This document shows, piece by piece, positions 26,601-40,459 of a stretch of DNA of 64,000 nt; positions within the stretch are counted from its first letter, which is position 1; every line of letters begins with the position of its first letter. This DNA is from Lanius collurio (lineage: Eukaryota; Chordata; Aves; Passeriformes; Laniidae), in contig JACBWW010000003.1 of assembly GCA_020086605.1 (NCBI GenBank), positions 3,289,804 to 3,353,803 on the forward strand, read 5' to 3'. The notes below the pieces were generated by a model that saw nothing but the letters and a program-made list of their open reading frames with translations, was not told the origin of the DNA and searched no databases. Made by a program: the position numbers and the translations under genes.

Positions 26601-29600
26601 TGCCAAGGATCATAAATAAACTAGTGACTACATTTGATGCTCATGTACCGTTTTCTTCTTTATTATGTATTTTAAAATAAATAAGGCAAATATCAGATAA
26701 TATGCTTTTGATTCCCATTGAATTAAATACCTATATACTTGAACATATTTGGGTTTTCTTCTTACTGCCCACTTGCTTTGCTTTGAGATCTTTTTCATGG
26801 AGTACCCTGCTTTAAGATGATTTAAGCTTACGGTTAAATGGCTACAAGGAAGCCTTCCTATTAACAATAGATGCTGTCTGTGCCTTTGAAAAGGCACAGA
26901 ACTGTCATGCTTCTAGCCAAAAGAAGGGACCCATTCCCTTTAGGCTGGTCCAATAACATAATATAAAATTCTTCTAAAATCAGGATGAAAAGGCAACTTT
27001 TCTTCAAACCTTTTTATATTCTCTGAGGAGAGCACATATTTTCTGTCAGAACTTCTGGTTTAAATTCTTGCCAGTTGGAGCTTTCTATGAAGCAGATGTT
27101 TTTGTGATATCGCTAAGCGTTTGTAGGGAACTTTTGTGCTTTAGAGTGTGACTTTACATACTTCATTGCACAATCTGGATAAACAGTGGCAGTTAGACCT
27201 TGAAAATATACCTTTGTTTTGCTGAAAACAGGAATTAACCAGCTATTTTCCTCCAGGACCAATAGGCAGTCATACTTGGAAATGGTAAAGGAACAGTAGG
27301 GATGAACCTCATCACAACTTGTGATGGGGCTGAGGTCCCTTATTGTAGGAGGTCATGTCTTTAAGCTTTTGGTTATAAATCCTGACATTGCAAAGCTACC
27401 CTTTGATATGAACTCATATTTATTTCTTATTTATCATAGTGACGGTGTAAAGAGCTACTGATTTTTTAACTTCCTCGTGCCTTCTCTCTAGGCTAGGAAA
27501 ATGAAAGTTCCCAGCTCAGTCTGATTTCAGGATTAATGTATATATTAGCCATTAATTATTATTTATTTTCAGAAGTTTGCAGACAACACTATAAACACAA
27601 TTGAAATTTCCTTGATGCATCAAATAATGCTGAGCAGTAAAAAAACCTATCTAAACCCTCTCATATGAAGGCAAAGACTGAAGGGCTGTGTGTTTTGTGA
27701 TGGAAACCATCATCCTCTGGCTGGTACTGAACACACCTCTCCCAGGCTACTAATTTTGGGTGGTTTCTATCTGTTTGTTTTAGTTTGTTTTTAAATTATG
27801 TACTTGCCAGGATTTAAATTAAAGCTTTCAGGACTTCTGTAAGCAGGAAAGTTGGCTGTACATCATTGTGACTGAATATTGAACTAATCACTTCAGCTAA
27901 CTGTTGGCTATCACTGACAAGAGGGGAACTCAATAAACCATGAATTAATTCAGAGCTCTATTCAGCTCAATTTGTTGCTGTAAGTTACCTTTTGTGAGTT
28001 ACAATATCCACTTCCCAACTGAAAAGCTCTTACTAAATCACAGCAGCAGCCAATTTCAGTCATGACCCATGCAGGGCTGCCCTTTTCTTTGTGGTATTCA
28101 ACTGTCATTCAAATCAACCCTTTTCATTAAATACACTGTACCCCATCCTATGAAAGCTAGCTCAAGACAAAATATTGCAACTGCATACTACTATTAAAAA
28201 TAGTGTGTATATATACCTTAATATTTTGTGTGTTTACTCTTGCTGATAGGCAACCAAAGTTTTTATCCTTAAGAAAGATTAAAAAATTGGGAAATATTCA
28301 TTGTTCTAGAGCATATCTGAACACAGCAAATACCATGACTGTTCATTTACTTCAGTATTCTGAGGTCTCGTAAACTGAATTTTTTTACTGAGAAGATTAA
28401 TGTATTTTTGTTTATAAATTGCTATCTGGAAATATTCCACAACATATGTTTTAAAAATAGCACATGTATGACACAATTCACTAACTTTTACCAATGAATG
28501 GTCCTACGTCATGATTAAGGAATTTTTTCAAATATTTAGGACAAAGCTATGTGCCCTCTACTCAAAGAGTGTAAATCAGATAACCAAAGTAGTCCTTGTG
28601 GGACCAAAAAGCTGTGAATCCAGGAAAATCTTGAAACAGATCAGAATTCTCTCAATCACCCAGAACAGACACACACCATGTCTCTTTCAGTGAAGTAAGA
28701 GAATGTTTTACAAGAGAAAATAAGATAAACACAATATAAGTAGAAGTTAATAATACAACCAAAGCAAGCTGAGATGCAGGAAATCTATTCCAATTAGTTT
28801 AGAATGGATTTATTAAGTTTTTCTTTATTTTAACACAAACTCTTAATTTTGTTTCCTATTTATTTCATTTATCTTTCCATTTTTATATTCCAAGAATGAA
28901 AATAATTGTATGGAGTGTTCATAAGCATCCATGTTCTGTAGTTTTCAGTGAAGCTTGCTATTAAAACTGCATCTAGAACTCCTATCACAGGAAATGTTGC
29001 ACAGAAGGTTCTCTTCCCACCACAAATTAAAAGAGCATCTTCAGAAAATTATTTTCTGTAATATTTTGTTTTTTCAACAGATTGATTTCTGTTTTACACT
29101 TTGTGGTAAAACATTGATTTGTAAGTGTAATACTTACTCATTCTTAATTCCACCATTTAACTGCAGAATTATGTGTGCTTTGTAGCACTGCATCTTCCTG
29201 TCTGATATTTTTATCTGTAGACAAAAATACCTTATATATAATATTTCAAAACAGTGAATAGTCTTAACTTGGGATGGATAAATATATACCTGGATTTTTT
29301 CACAGTTATAAAAGCCATCATATTCAGACTGCTACATGAACAGAAGTTTTTACTAATGCTCTGTGAAGCTTCCAGTCTCAGTCTGCCCACCACTGTGAAA
29401 AGCACAACAGCTTTTATTCAGCTAGAGAACTAGAATCTGCATGTAGTAGACTACATTACCTTTCTACAAATCAGACTTAACTATGTATCCATGTTATCAA
29501 AACTGTGCAAAAATAATTTTAAGGCAAGTCAGCTCCTAAATGAAAGTTCTGTTGATGGAGTTGTGGCCCCCCTTCAATATGGTATTTTGTCTATAATTTT

Positions 29601-32600
29601 TATTCACATTCATATTTAAACTGACAGTGGCTGTAGAAGTAGCTGAAGGATCTTATGGTACTTTTAGAGGCCTTGCTACTTTTAGAGTAGCCACCACTGC
29701 ACAGTCATCAGCCTGGAAATGTTTCCATGCGGCTGACCTGCAGCTGTAAGCTCATGAGTTGGAGAATAACTTTTGCACTCTCCAAACCAAAATTTTACTG
29801 TGTTCTTCATACCAAGGTAGCTAAGAAAACAACACAAAACAGAAAAAACCATCTTAATTAACAATACCTAAAGAGGGGAAAAGGCAGGGTAGGTATACAT
29901 CAGCTGTGCTGCTATTCATCATGGAGCTGTTTTGAAGGAGAGAATATCTCCCTGTTTGAGAAGTTTTCACCTGATGCACTTTCATTTTCCACAGATGCAA
30001 TTTTCCACCTTCCAGGTTCAGCTACACAGTGAACAATTACCTAGATAATTATTGTTTTGAATAAAGTGAATGACCAGGAAAAGGAAATATTTTTTTCCCA
30101 GAAAAGAACTCCAGGGACATACTACAGCCACTCTTACTTGGTACAAATTACTGTCTCTCTCTTTTGAGCACTTTTGTCCAGGGAAGAAAAGCATAAATCT
30201 TTTCTTCAGAGTGACCAAAGGAAGAAAGACTCAAAGCAAAGCCGTTGGCACAGCCAGTTCACCCTCTGAATGCTGCTGGGAATGGTGCTACAGGCCAGCA
30301 GAGCAGTCTGGAAGCCCACTGAGCTTGGCTCGCCCTGACTGGCACTGCTGTCCCTAGCACCAAGGGACTTTAAAACCAGTGACACTGGTGAATTGCAACC
30401 TCGTTGATTTCATGCTCAAGGAGCATTACTGAAAATCTGTCTTTGTGACATTCTCACTCAGTAAAATTCAATTGCTTCGGTGCTACCTTACTTTCTGTAG
30501 AGAATTCTTTTGCTTCCCCTTCTTACCTTTTTTTTTAAGTTTGGCTTCAGTGCTAGTAGCAAGGGTTTGACTACTGGTACACAAGCACTCCTCTCACAAT
30601 GTAATAGGCACTTGACCCTTTCTGAAAAGATCATTAATCTGAATAAAATATGATTACATGAATTTATAAATCATATTTTCATTTCAAAAACAATACAAAC
30701 AAATGCTCATTCTATGTGACAATCTCGGAATATAAAGTCAAAACTGTTTATCTGGACAAACAGAGTCCACCAGATCTGGAGTCCACTATAAAACTTCAGC
30801 TCAACCTCTGCACTCTAACCCTCCCACTGTGTTCATCCTCTGATCTTTTCTTGATACTGGAAGTGCAGAGGATATTGCAAGTTAAGAGAGCCTGTTTTAA
30901 ACTCTGATTCTAAAAAATTGTGTGCTTGGTCTTGCAAAGGTCTTGTATAAAACCCATGAAGAAGTCCTCTGGCAGAACCTAGAGGTGAGCTTGTTCCTCC
31001 CCCTTCCCTGCTTTTCTGACTTGAAAGTGCAAGCCAAAAGGCTAAATAATTTTTTTTCAATCCTAACCTCATTCCAGCCATTGTGGTTTTAAATATATTA
31101 TTTACAACAGCAATTTCACTATGAGAAAAAAAAAATGTTTTCCTTTTCCTGTCAAGCAGTGTTTAAAGAGGGATTTTAGAGAAGACAGACATGGTTTTGA
31201 ACTGCTTCCAGACGAGAACTACATCTAGCCCTGCCATTTTCTCTAGCCACTAATTACATACATTTTTTAATGCTTTATAGGAGCTTCTACTTTTGCCACA
31301 ATCTGGAAGGGAGCCTTTGTGCAGAGGCTGACTGTTTACATGGGAATGCCACTACTTTATGCTCTTCTCGAGACAGGCAGCATGATCAATGCTGACTTAC
31401 TCCTTCCAAACAGGATTCTGCATGGCAAGAAGGAAAGTGCAGGGCATGCTGCAGACGGAAGTGCAGGCACAGCAAATGTCAATACAGAAGGAGATTAAGC
31501 ATCACCTCTGCTTTATCCAAGGAGAGAAGAGGTGGGAAGGGTTTCTTTGGACCAGCCACAGGGACTCATCCCAGACTTGGTAAATGGAGAATAATTATTC
31601 TGTGGTTTGTTTGCTTGTTTTATTGCTCTTGTTGAAGACTATTAAAAAAAAAGCATTTTGTGATTTTGAGCTCTCACAGAAAGCCTCTGGGCCTTATGAT
31701 TTGTTTATTTCTCTTTCCATTTTTCCATTTTTTTAAACAAAGAAAACAGCCTTGTAAAATGGTAAGACTTTGTAGGAGTCATATATAAGTTGTAATAGCT
31801 AGAAAGATTTTCGGCAGCAAGTATTGCTCCTCAGGACTGCACCTGCCATCTATTTAGAGGAACAAGTGCAGGTTCTGCAGTTTACACAGGCTTTTTGCTA
31901 GGCTTCATCAGCTTGTTTCCCAGCTGTACATATAGCATTTATCCTTTGCTTTTTCTCAGGCAAAGTTATTTATCAGATTTTCAGCTTTTTGACTCTGCAT
32001 GTATGGCCTGTGCAGACTCTTTTTAGATTGTACTATGTCAGATAAGGCTTAAAGGAGCCTGTGAGATCTATTGAGTCACATAAAATGTATTCTCTATTCA
32101 CCTGGCTTTGCTTCACTGCAGATTTTCTCTCAGTAACACAACTCTTCTATATATGTAGCTGACAAATTGGTGAGAACTCTATGCCAACCATGATGAAATT
32201 AAAAAGAAATATTGATGTCCAAAATTTCTGGAGAAATAGAAAACAAAGTAAATTAGCAAAACCTCAGAAACTGAAATCTACTTGATTTTTTTTGTTTACA
32301 TGCACCTGGAAAGCTCAAGGTTTCACAGGGAAATCACCTGCTCCGGCAAAAATTTCAAGTAGATTACTTCTATTTTCATTAAAACTGGAGATGAGGCAAA
32401 GTAAGACTTTGAAAAAGAAAATTATCCTGAGTACTGGGGCTGAAGGGAGATTCCTTCAGTCTCCTTGTTCAGTTACATGTTTTTTAATGTATAAAAGACT
32501 GATGAGAGCAAAGGGCACTTGTTCTTTTCTTTGGAATGCATGTATGATTTCAAATAAATAAAGATGCTTAACAAATGGAAAGATTAGTATTTCTGCACAT

Positions 32601-35600
32601 TTTAAATGAGTCATGCGTGACAGTAGCCTAATTCTTTTTATATAATTCAAGTTCACACAAAGAATGCATTAAACATGAGAAATGCATGGATATTTTTACA
32701 TATTCAAGACTTTTTAATGGAACATCAAAACCAGAAAATGTTCACAAGGATGAGACCTTCTGGGAATATGCTATTATGTTTTTCATAGGAATAAATAATT
32801 CAAATTTTTGTCATCATAAGTTTTTCTTTCATGGTGCCATATCTACTGCATTATTTTTGTTTAGATACAAGGATTTCAGTTTGTTGGACAGTTTTTGTTA
32901 GAAGAACTGGAGAAACTTGCCTCTTTAGCCTTAGACCACAAATTCCTTTATTCTTTAATTCCTTTATTGAGTGCATGCTCTTAAGAAATTTAATCCCAAA
33001 TAATCTTATCAATCAAAAAACTATGGGAGCTGTAATGACTTGTTCTAAACCCATTTCTATTATATGTTCAAACTGTCATGACAAGGGGTAAATTTTTCTC
33101 TCTCTATGTCAGAGTAAGAGTAGTTATTTGACTATAACAATTTCACCTGTCATAATTACATGGACATTCCAAAAGGCCCTCCTTTGGCTTCTTCTCAGGT
33201 TAAGTCTCCCAGTATTGCCTTATCAATTCAGCCAGTCCCTTAAACCAAGGCTCCAATGCTTCTGCTTTCTATACACCATAAAGAGCTTCACAGTAAAGTC
33301 ATACCTGTGCTTCATTTTAATATTTTCCAGCAAGGGGTTGAAAAGACTGAGACAGCTGTAGGGCACAGATGTTGATGTTTGAAATGATTTATCTCCCCCT
33401 TAGCGCCTCTAGCTAAGAAGTTGACTTTGTATGTTGTTTTCACTGTGTGTCTTGGTGAGTATTTCGTTAATCTGGGGTCAATTTTCTTGCAGATGGCACT
33501 TTGTGACTGCTGAAAAAGTGCTTTACAGAATGACTTTTGTGGTTAACATTGTTTAAGATTTTCTCTCTCTTGTGGAATGTATGTTGAAATTAATTGAAAT
33601 CTAGTGGTATAGGTGAAGAGTTCTTTTTGTAAAGTTTTGCTTGAAGTGGACATAGAAGAGCCTGGTTTTGGGATCTGGCTTCCTACATGATAGTCTTCCT
33701 CAGATTCATGAGTAAATTTACTGTCCCAATTGCACTAACAGGCAGACTTATAAAAAGAGGTTCACCAGTTCTCTGTGCATATGTCCCATTATGTTCCTAT
33801 ACCTAATGGCACGTTGTATCTTGAGCTTTGTTAAATCTTTTAATTAAAACATGTTAACAAAGCCTAAGAAAAATAAATGAAACTACTCATGAGAAAATTA
33901 AATTGAAAAGCTAAGCTCATTTATAATTATTGTATTTCAATTAGGCTTTACTAGGGCTGGGTGAAGAAAGAGATAAAAAGAAACTACTTTGATGTCTGAG
34001 TTTCATAAATATTTCTAGTGTCCTGTTTGTGAAGTCCACAATACTAATGATAACAGTTTACCGCATGCAAGCTTTGTCATGCCAATTACTACACTTAAGA
34101 ATTCACTCATAATATTACATCAAAACATGTCAAGGCTCAGCCCCTAGGTTTGTAAAGCAGGTTTTCTTCATTGCACTTAGGGGAAGTACTACTACTTACA
34201 AATCTGATTCACAAATTCAGTAGACTTTTTTAGACTGTCAGAAATCCTGATTCATTCAATTTATGGAATATTACTAAGTGATTCTTAGATGGGGTCCAAA
34301 TCTCCTAGTTGGAGTAGAGCATATTTGTTAGACAGAAAAAATGTACCTTATTTCTCACTAATATTCATCAAACTTTAGCTCCTAATTTTTCCATCTTATC
34401 ATCTTCTGCTTCTAAATTAAGGAGTCATAAAAGAAAATAAATCTTCTAGTGATGTAGGTACTTACTGTCAATAACATCTTTACACTTCTTACCACCATAA
34501 AATGTTTTGTTTCTCCAAGCTTTAAAGCATAAAAGTTCAAAAACTTCCAAAGTCAGCCTTAATCTTTCACATTTTTGATAAGTTCATGAAATAAAATGTA
34601 TTAAATCTGGAAGACCTAATAATGCTAGTCAACTCATTACATACTATCTTTCTTGTTTCCAAGAGTTACACTTTCCTAAATTACAATAATTTTTAAATAA
34701 TTAGCAACAAATTACCATACAAAGGAAGTAGTACCATTCATTTTGAAAGTACATTTCTTTTTCCAGACAAAATTGATGGCTGCAAAGATCAGATATCTTC
34801 CAAAAATTGTTGCTGATTTTCCTCCTGAATTTTTTAACTCTTCTAGAGTAGTGCTTATTACAAGTGTGATTCTTTCTTGAAACATATGAAAACACTCATT
34901 GATTTTCATAGACATGACCCTAGATGAACTAAGTTAATGATGCACATATGTATTTACAAATTAGAAGGCTGACAGATAGTCCTGCATATTTTTCATCATA
35001 CCATTATGATCATTTAAAACACTCCCTTCCTTTGTTTAAAAAATATCTTTAATTTTATCATCAAGCCACTGATTTCTTTCCTCAGTGAGGGAAGGACATT
35101 GAGTGATTCACTCAAGTTGTTTGGGTGAATTAGTTCTAATGGATTTCTGTATATTTGTTTTGTTAGCTCCTGTCACCACCAGGAAATGAGCTCATCACTT
35201 AATCTGGATACCCAAAAGAAATTTTCGGGCATGTTTAATGTAGATAAGTGATTAGGCAATTCATCTGATCACAATAATCTGGGGAAAAAACAATGGCATA
35301 AAAGTATCTATAAAAGCTTTGGTCATGGTTAAATTTTGACTTCAGAAAGCCACACTACCAGACCTAAGTTAAAGTGTGAATTTATCACTTAGACGCTTCT
35401 CCCTATTGCTCTCCATTCCACTGAAATAGAGTGGAATCTCAACATAATATTTTTTCAGAAGAAATGTTTAGACAGATTTAACACTTGCTAAAAATACTCC
35501 TTGACTTTTTGCCAATGGTTTCATGGCCTTGGTGGCAGCCATGACACCATCCTAGTCTGCTTTGCCCTCCAGCTGTACAAAATAATTGGTTGTATTCAGA

Positions 35601-35930
35601 TACTCTCTCTGTGTCACAGTGAGTCAAGCATTCACACCAAGTCAACATCACCCAAGGTATCTCGTCTCCCAGTGTGTTTTGATGTGTTAAAGATAAAACT
35701 CAGCTCTAGAAGACTACAGAAAAGCTAAGAGCCTTTCAGTGAAATGACTGAAAGCTATAATTGTTATTGACATATTGTAAATACCACATATTCTGTTGAG
35801 GTGACTTCCTCATACTGCTTTCATGGATGAAGTTACTCAATCGTAAAGCAGAAGGATTTGGGGCTGTTGTGGGTTTGGCGTTTGTTTTGTTTTGTTTTTG
35901 TTGCAAGTGCCTTTGCAGCAATCCAAACTA
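26601..35930. other. Unassigned non-coding stretch
   Basis: No gene or transposon is recognised. The minus frame 26628-26897 and the + frames 30070-30357 and 31389-31583 are open but carry no known domain. A slightly GC-richer patch at about 30225-30370 is unexplained. A (TTTTG)n-like stretch occurs at about 35880-35903, immediately before the next CR1. Confidence 0.55.
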
Positions 35931-36348
35931 GAATCACAAAGAATTTTTGGGTTGGAAGAGACCTTCAGGGGTCTCCAGTTCAACTGTCTTTTCAAAGCAC
36001 AGTCAGCTATGAAATCAGACCAGGTTGCCCAAGGTTTTATTCAGTCTCCTAAAACTCCAAGGAGGGAGACTGCACATCCTCTCAGGGTAACCTCTAGGCA
36101 ACCTCTTCTAATGCTTGAATGTCCTGTAGATGAAAATATTTTGCCTTAAGTCAGAAGTCCCCTGTTTTAATTTATGATCATTGTCATTTGTTCTCCTGTC
36201 ATGCAAGTCAAAAACCTCATTTTTAATGAGCTCATTTTTGGCCTGTTCCCTGAGTCTTTTCACACAGGTCAAGTGTTGCAGAGCCTTAGGCATCTTAGTG
36301 ACCTTGGCCAAACTTTCTCCATTTTATCAATAAGTTTCTTATGTAAAG
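35931..36348 (-). mobile_element. CR1 LINE 3' end, diverged
   Basis: The + strand shows GAATCACAAAG, TGGGTTGGAAGAGACCTTCA, GACCAGGTTGCCCAAGG, CTCCAAGGAGGGAGACTGCA and TTTATCAATAAGTTTCTTAT, all reverse-complement landmarks of a CR1 3' region. The minus strand still encodes a recognisable piece of the ORF2 C-terminus (HKLKQGTSDLRQNIFIYRTF, matching the usual KLKEG.FRLDVRKKFFT pattern) with scattered stops and frame changes. It differs from the copy at 12562 in its tail sequence, so it belongs to a different CR1 subfamily. It is 5'-truncated at about 36348. Confidence 0.88.
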
Positions 36349-39300
36349 AAGACAGATAGGTGTAAAGAAGTCTAATAGGTGTTATGTTAAAGGAAATAAT
36401 AATTTTACTGGATTCACCAGCTACTGAATCAAACCTAGCTCTCGGTGAGTATTTGTGATCACAACTGTGCTGGTGGAATGCTTTCATAGCATGCTGGTGT
36501 GATCAATGCTACACAAATATGTGATACAAATGAGCATAAGCTGCAGTATGATTGTACTGGATGACTCATTGCTAGGAGAAATTCTTGCTGTTGGGAATAA
36601 CTTTTCAGTCCAAAATAAGGACACCAGAAATGTTTAGGGAACCCATTATGTGTGAACTTGCCCCTTCACCCAGATTCTAATGGAATTTAGGGCCTTGAGT
36701 TCCTAGAAATCTTTTGGGTACTCTTTGAGGACTGTGTTTGGGTAGTTTAGGAATGATTGTCTTTAGCTGACTGTTAAAACAGTAATTTTCCAGAGAAATT
36801 TTACGTCCTTCTATTTAACTTTGTATTGAAACAACTGACAGCTTCTCAGAGGAGAAGAAACTTCTTAAACTTGACAAAATTTTTCAGCATTGGCCATCAC
36901 ACTGCTCACTACAGTTCAGTTTATGAATTGTAATAACTTCTTTATTGAAAATCAAAATTATCACATCCAGAGAGGAAAAAGGGTGTGAGATCCAGAAAGC
37001 TGGGTCTGGTGAGTTTTTTTATGCATTCCCAGAAATGATGACAAAATTTCTTACTCATCATATTTATCTTTCCAATATTCACTTTATATTAGCACTCAAT
37101 ATATTTATTTACCTATTTTGTAATCTGGTATGGGAATCAGTGGCCCAAGTGATGTAGATATATGATGATAGAAAACTAAGAAAAGAATGTTGGTTGTTCA
37201 ATATTGAATGCATTCATTGATGGCTAAAAAATCGATTATGTGAGAATAATAACTAGCGTGCCCACTCTTTAGTCTCATTGTTGAAAGAACATTGTTCACT
37301 TTAACATGTGGTTTTTTTCCAAGTTGTATGAACTCTAACTATAACCAACGCTGTGTCATAATTTACTTCTTCAGAGTGTACGGTATATTGAAGAATTTCA
37401 AACTGTAGAATTATTCTACAGGATTAAATATTTTTGTTTTCCCCACATGATTTATTACTCATTTCTTCAGTAAGTGAGATGAACACTGATCCCCCAAGTA
37501 TTTAAATGCCATTGATGCCACTGCCTCAGCACACAACAGTTTCTGTTACAGACACACTACAAAAGAATGAGTGAAGAAAGATGGGCTTGGAGCACTTGCA
37601 GCTGACCGCAGTGCTGTCCACTGGAGAAAAGAGATATGCAGAAGTGTTGGTTTAACATCCCAGCCAACAAGCTAGGCCCAGTTTAAATTCCCCCTCCTCC
37701 AGCTCTCCTTCCTTGTCTGTGTGTCTCTCTCTCCCTTTGTTAGATTCACACACTCTGCTTTTCCAATTGCTTTAGCCCGAAGCAGTTGACATTTACCCCA
37801 GCTAGATAATCGAGGAATAACATTTGCGTTACAGTTTAACATGACCTCTGCCTCTACAGCTCTTTTTAGATTACCTTCCCCCCCAAAAAATGGTTGCTGA
37901 CACCATAGCGAGGCAGGAGGTGGGAAAAAAAGAAAAGAGAAGCTTATTATTGCAGTGGCACAGTCAATGTCATGAGAAGCTGCTCTGCCCTTTTCAGTTG
38001 TGGGTGAGCAACTATTAAGGAAAAGGTATTAAAAGGAGGAACAACTGTGATGCGAGGGACATGCAGGTTAAGCTCAAAGCAAAGGTTAATGGATTGACTG
38101 TTACCTGTGTATGAGGCTTAATGTTGGTCTATACACAAGAGAATTGCTTTGAGGTTGTATTTTTTTCATGAAACTAAATTAAAGGGCTAATTTATTCCAG
38201 CGTAAAAGAGTGAGATGCTGCTGTTGTTGTTGTTTTAATACACAAGGACACATTTCTAATTCAAAATATTTGCTGTTTATTTCCTATACAGGATGCTTTT
38301 TCCAGTCCAGTGTGGTTGTGAAAAGAAGAGCAAAATAATGGCATTTTTGGATGAAGACATTAATTTAAATTTAAATGGTGGAATTTTAATGTTGTTCAAG
38401 GAAACTAGACAAAGTTTAGAGTAATAGTTTAATAGTTATATTTCAAATACAAAAGGTTTTGTTTAAAAAGACTGTACCTCAATCAGAAACAAAAAGAGCG
38501 ATATTTTCTAAAGAGCAGAAGAAGAGAAAAACAATTTAATATTTTCTTCAACTCCCTGTTTTTCAAATTTAAGATGTCTTTCTATACTATTTATAAAATA
38601 GATGTTAGACATCAGTGGCTATGAATTCTTAGAGGAGTTTCAAGTGTGGAGATCAGCATGTAAATGGTCTATAAAGAGTTAACCTAAAGTGGGAAAGGAG
38701 GTCCTTGCTTGTAAATTATTCAGTCAAGTTAATGTCTATACCGTAAAAGCAGATTATCTCTACTAATTTCAGGATAAAACAAAAAAAGGCTGACATATTC
38801 AAAATTTTACTTTTTTTTTTTTTTTTTTAGTTATGCCATCATGATCATGAAAAATAATTGGTGTATGTAATGTTTACATTACTGATACCAACATAAACAA
38901 ATTATAATGATATAAAACTTATCATATTGCCTTCTCCCTGTGAGTGAATTTAAATAAAATCTTCTTGTCCATAGAAGAAGCAGTGACAGAAGACAAATGG
39001 ATTTGTAATGAAAGGAAACCAACTAAAATCAGGTTTGGGCCATCTGTAGATTTCGAACTTTGTAGAGGCTGTTTCATCATGATAAATTTCTTTATCTAGG
39101 CTTTGTCTTAAACACCACCTTCCACTTGATTAAATCATGTTTTCAGGGAAAAGCTGAGCACATAACATCATCATGAGTGCTAGAAGCAGACACAAGAGGC
39201 AAATCAGCCAAATACTCAAAGACTGTCACTAAAATTTACATCCTTACTCTGCTTGTTTGTAATTTTGGAAAGGAGAATCACTAAAAAGAAATACTTAAAA

Positions 39301-40459
39301 CAGAATTCTAAATCAAGAGTAATTAGCAATATGTTAGTTAAATGTAATATCAGCTTTCAAAAAACCTGATATTTTAGAAATGGCTTATTAATGTCTTCCT
39401 TAAAATATGACCTGTTATCCTCCTTCCTTGCTAGTGTAGAATCATTTCCCAACATACATTTTTGGGTACTTTACCCAATTTTATTTTAAATTTCTCAGTT
39501 GACTTCCAGCATTTTTCATGGCAGACTACTCCTAAGCTTGATGTATCTTATTGTCCAGAACTTATTTCCCAATACTCATTCTTTTACCATGTCTGTTATT
39601 TCAAACAGTTTTTCAGCACAAAAACAGAGTTATATCCTCACACACTCACACCAGCTGCAGCTGGTAAGATTGTGTTATGAGCAATTGCTCGCACCAGAAG
39701 ACTCTAATCCTTATTTATACCAAACATGAGTCTTAATTATCACTTCTTCACACTAATTTTTATTATGTATATATGTAATTATTTCTTAAATATTTGGTTA
39801 TTAAGGACAGAAAGTTACCATATATTCTCAGATAATACTCACAATGAAATTAATGACCTTGCTATTCTTTTTTTTTTAATTCAAGTCAGTGGCATTGGGC
39901 CCAGACATAGTTTATTAGATGAGACACAAATAATGCAATATAAAAAGCTGTGTAGCTGTTTCCCTACTGTAAGAGGATAATGAAATATAGTTCATAAAAA
40001 ATGAATGCCTCAATGCTCAATTTATTTTTTTTATTTTAGGAAGACCTTTATACAACTTGTGACTCTCCCTGTAGCCTTCAGTACTCTAGCGAAAGTTTTT
40101 CCAAAGAGTTCTTTTGATCACAGGGCAGTACAGTTTTGGATGATTCAAAAGTCAAATGAAATGCTGAAGATAACACAGGAATTCTGAAAAGCAGCACTTC
40201 ATATGGGCATGCAACCTGTCTGATAGTGCTGATGTGAGGACCAGGCAAGATGGAGATGGTCTCATACAAGTGAATTATGTGGTAGCCCATTCATAATACT
40301 GTTTAAATCCAGTAGATGCAATTGCTTCTGCCTATCAAAGGAACAGAGCTTGAGGACAAGGGGAGACAGGCCTGTATTTAAGACCAGTAGTTTTCTTTCC
40401 CTGTGATGTGAACAGATGCACTAAGTACCAGGACCCCATTTTTGAAGGGTGCTACTGCA
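36349..40459. other. Unassigned non-coding stretch
   Basis: No coding gene is recognised. About 37490-38230 is a candidate regulatory element (separate entry). A T-run lies at 38811-38828. Open frames in 39462-40290 overlap each other on both strands and have no recognisable content. Confidence 0.55.
37490..38230. promoter_or_regulatory. Candidate conserved non-coding element
   Basis: The interval has less simple sequence than its surroundings, keeps several CpGs (AGCCCGAAGC, GATAATCGAGG, TTTGCGTTAC, GATGCGAGG), and contains GATA, CAATTG E-box-like and TAAT-like motifs. It has no long frame and no recognised repeat. Part is pyrimidine-rich (37690-37740). Regulatory potential is inferred from composition only. 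Confidence 0.2.

Noticed and set aside
36533..36542. AGCATAAGCT also found just after the A-tract at 41381, as a possible target-site duplication
   Set aside because: A 10-base match 4.8 kb apart, with a CR1 scrap nearby and no continuous retrocopy between them, is most likely coincidence.
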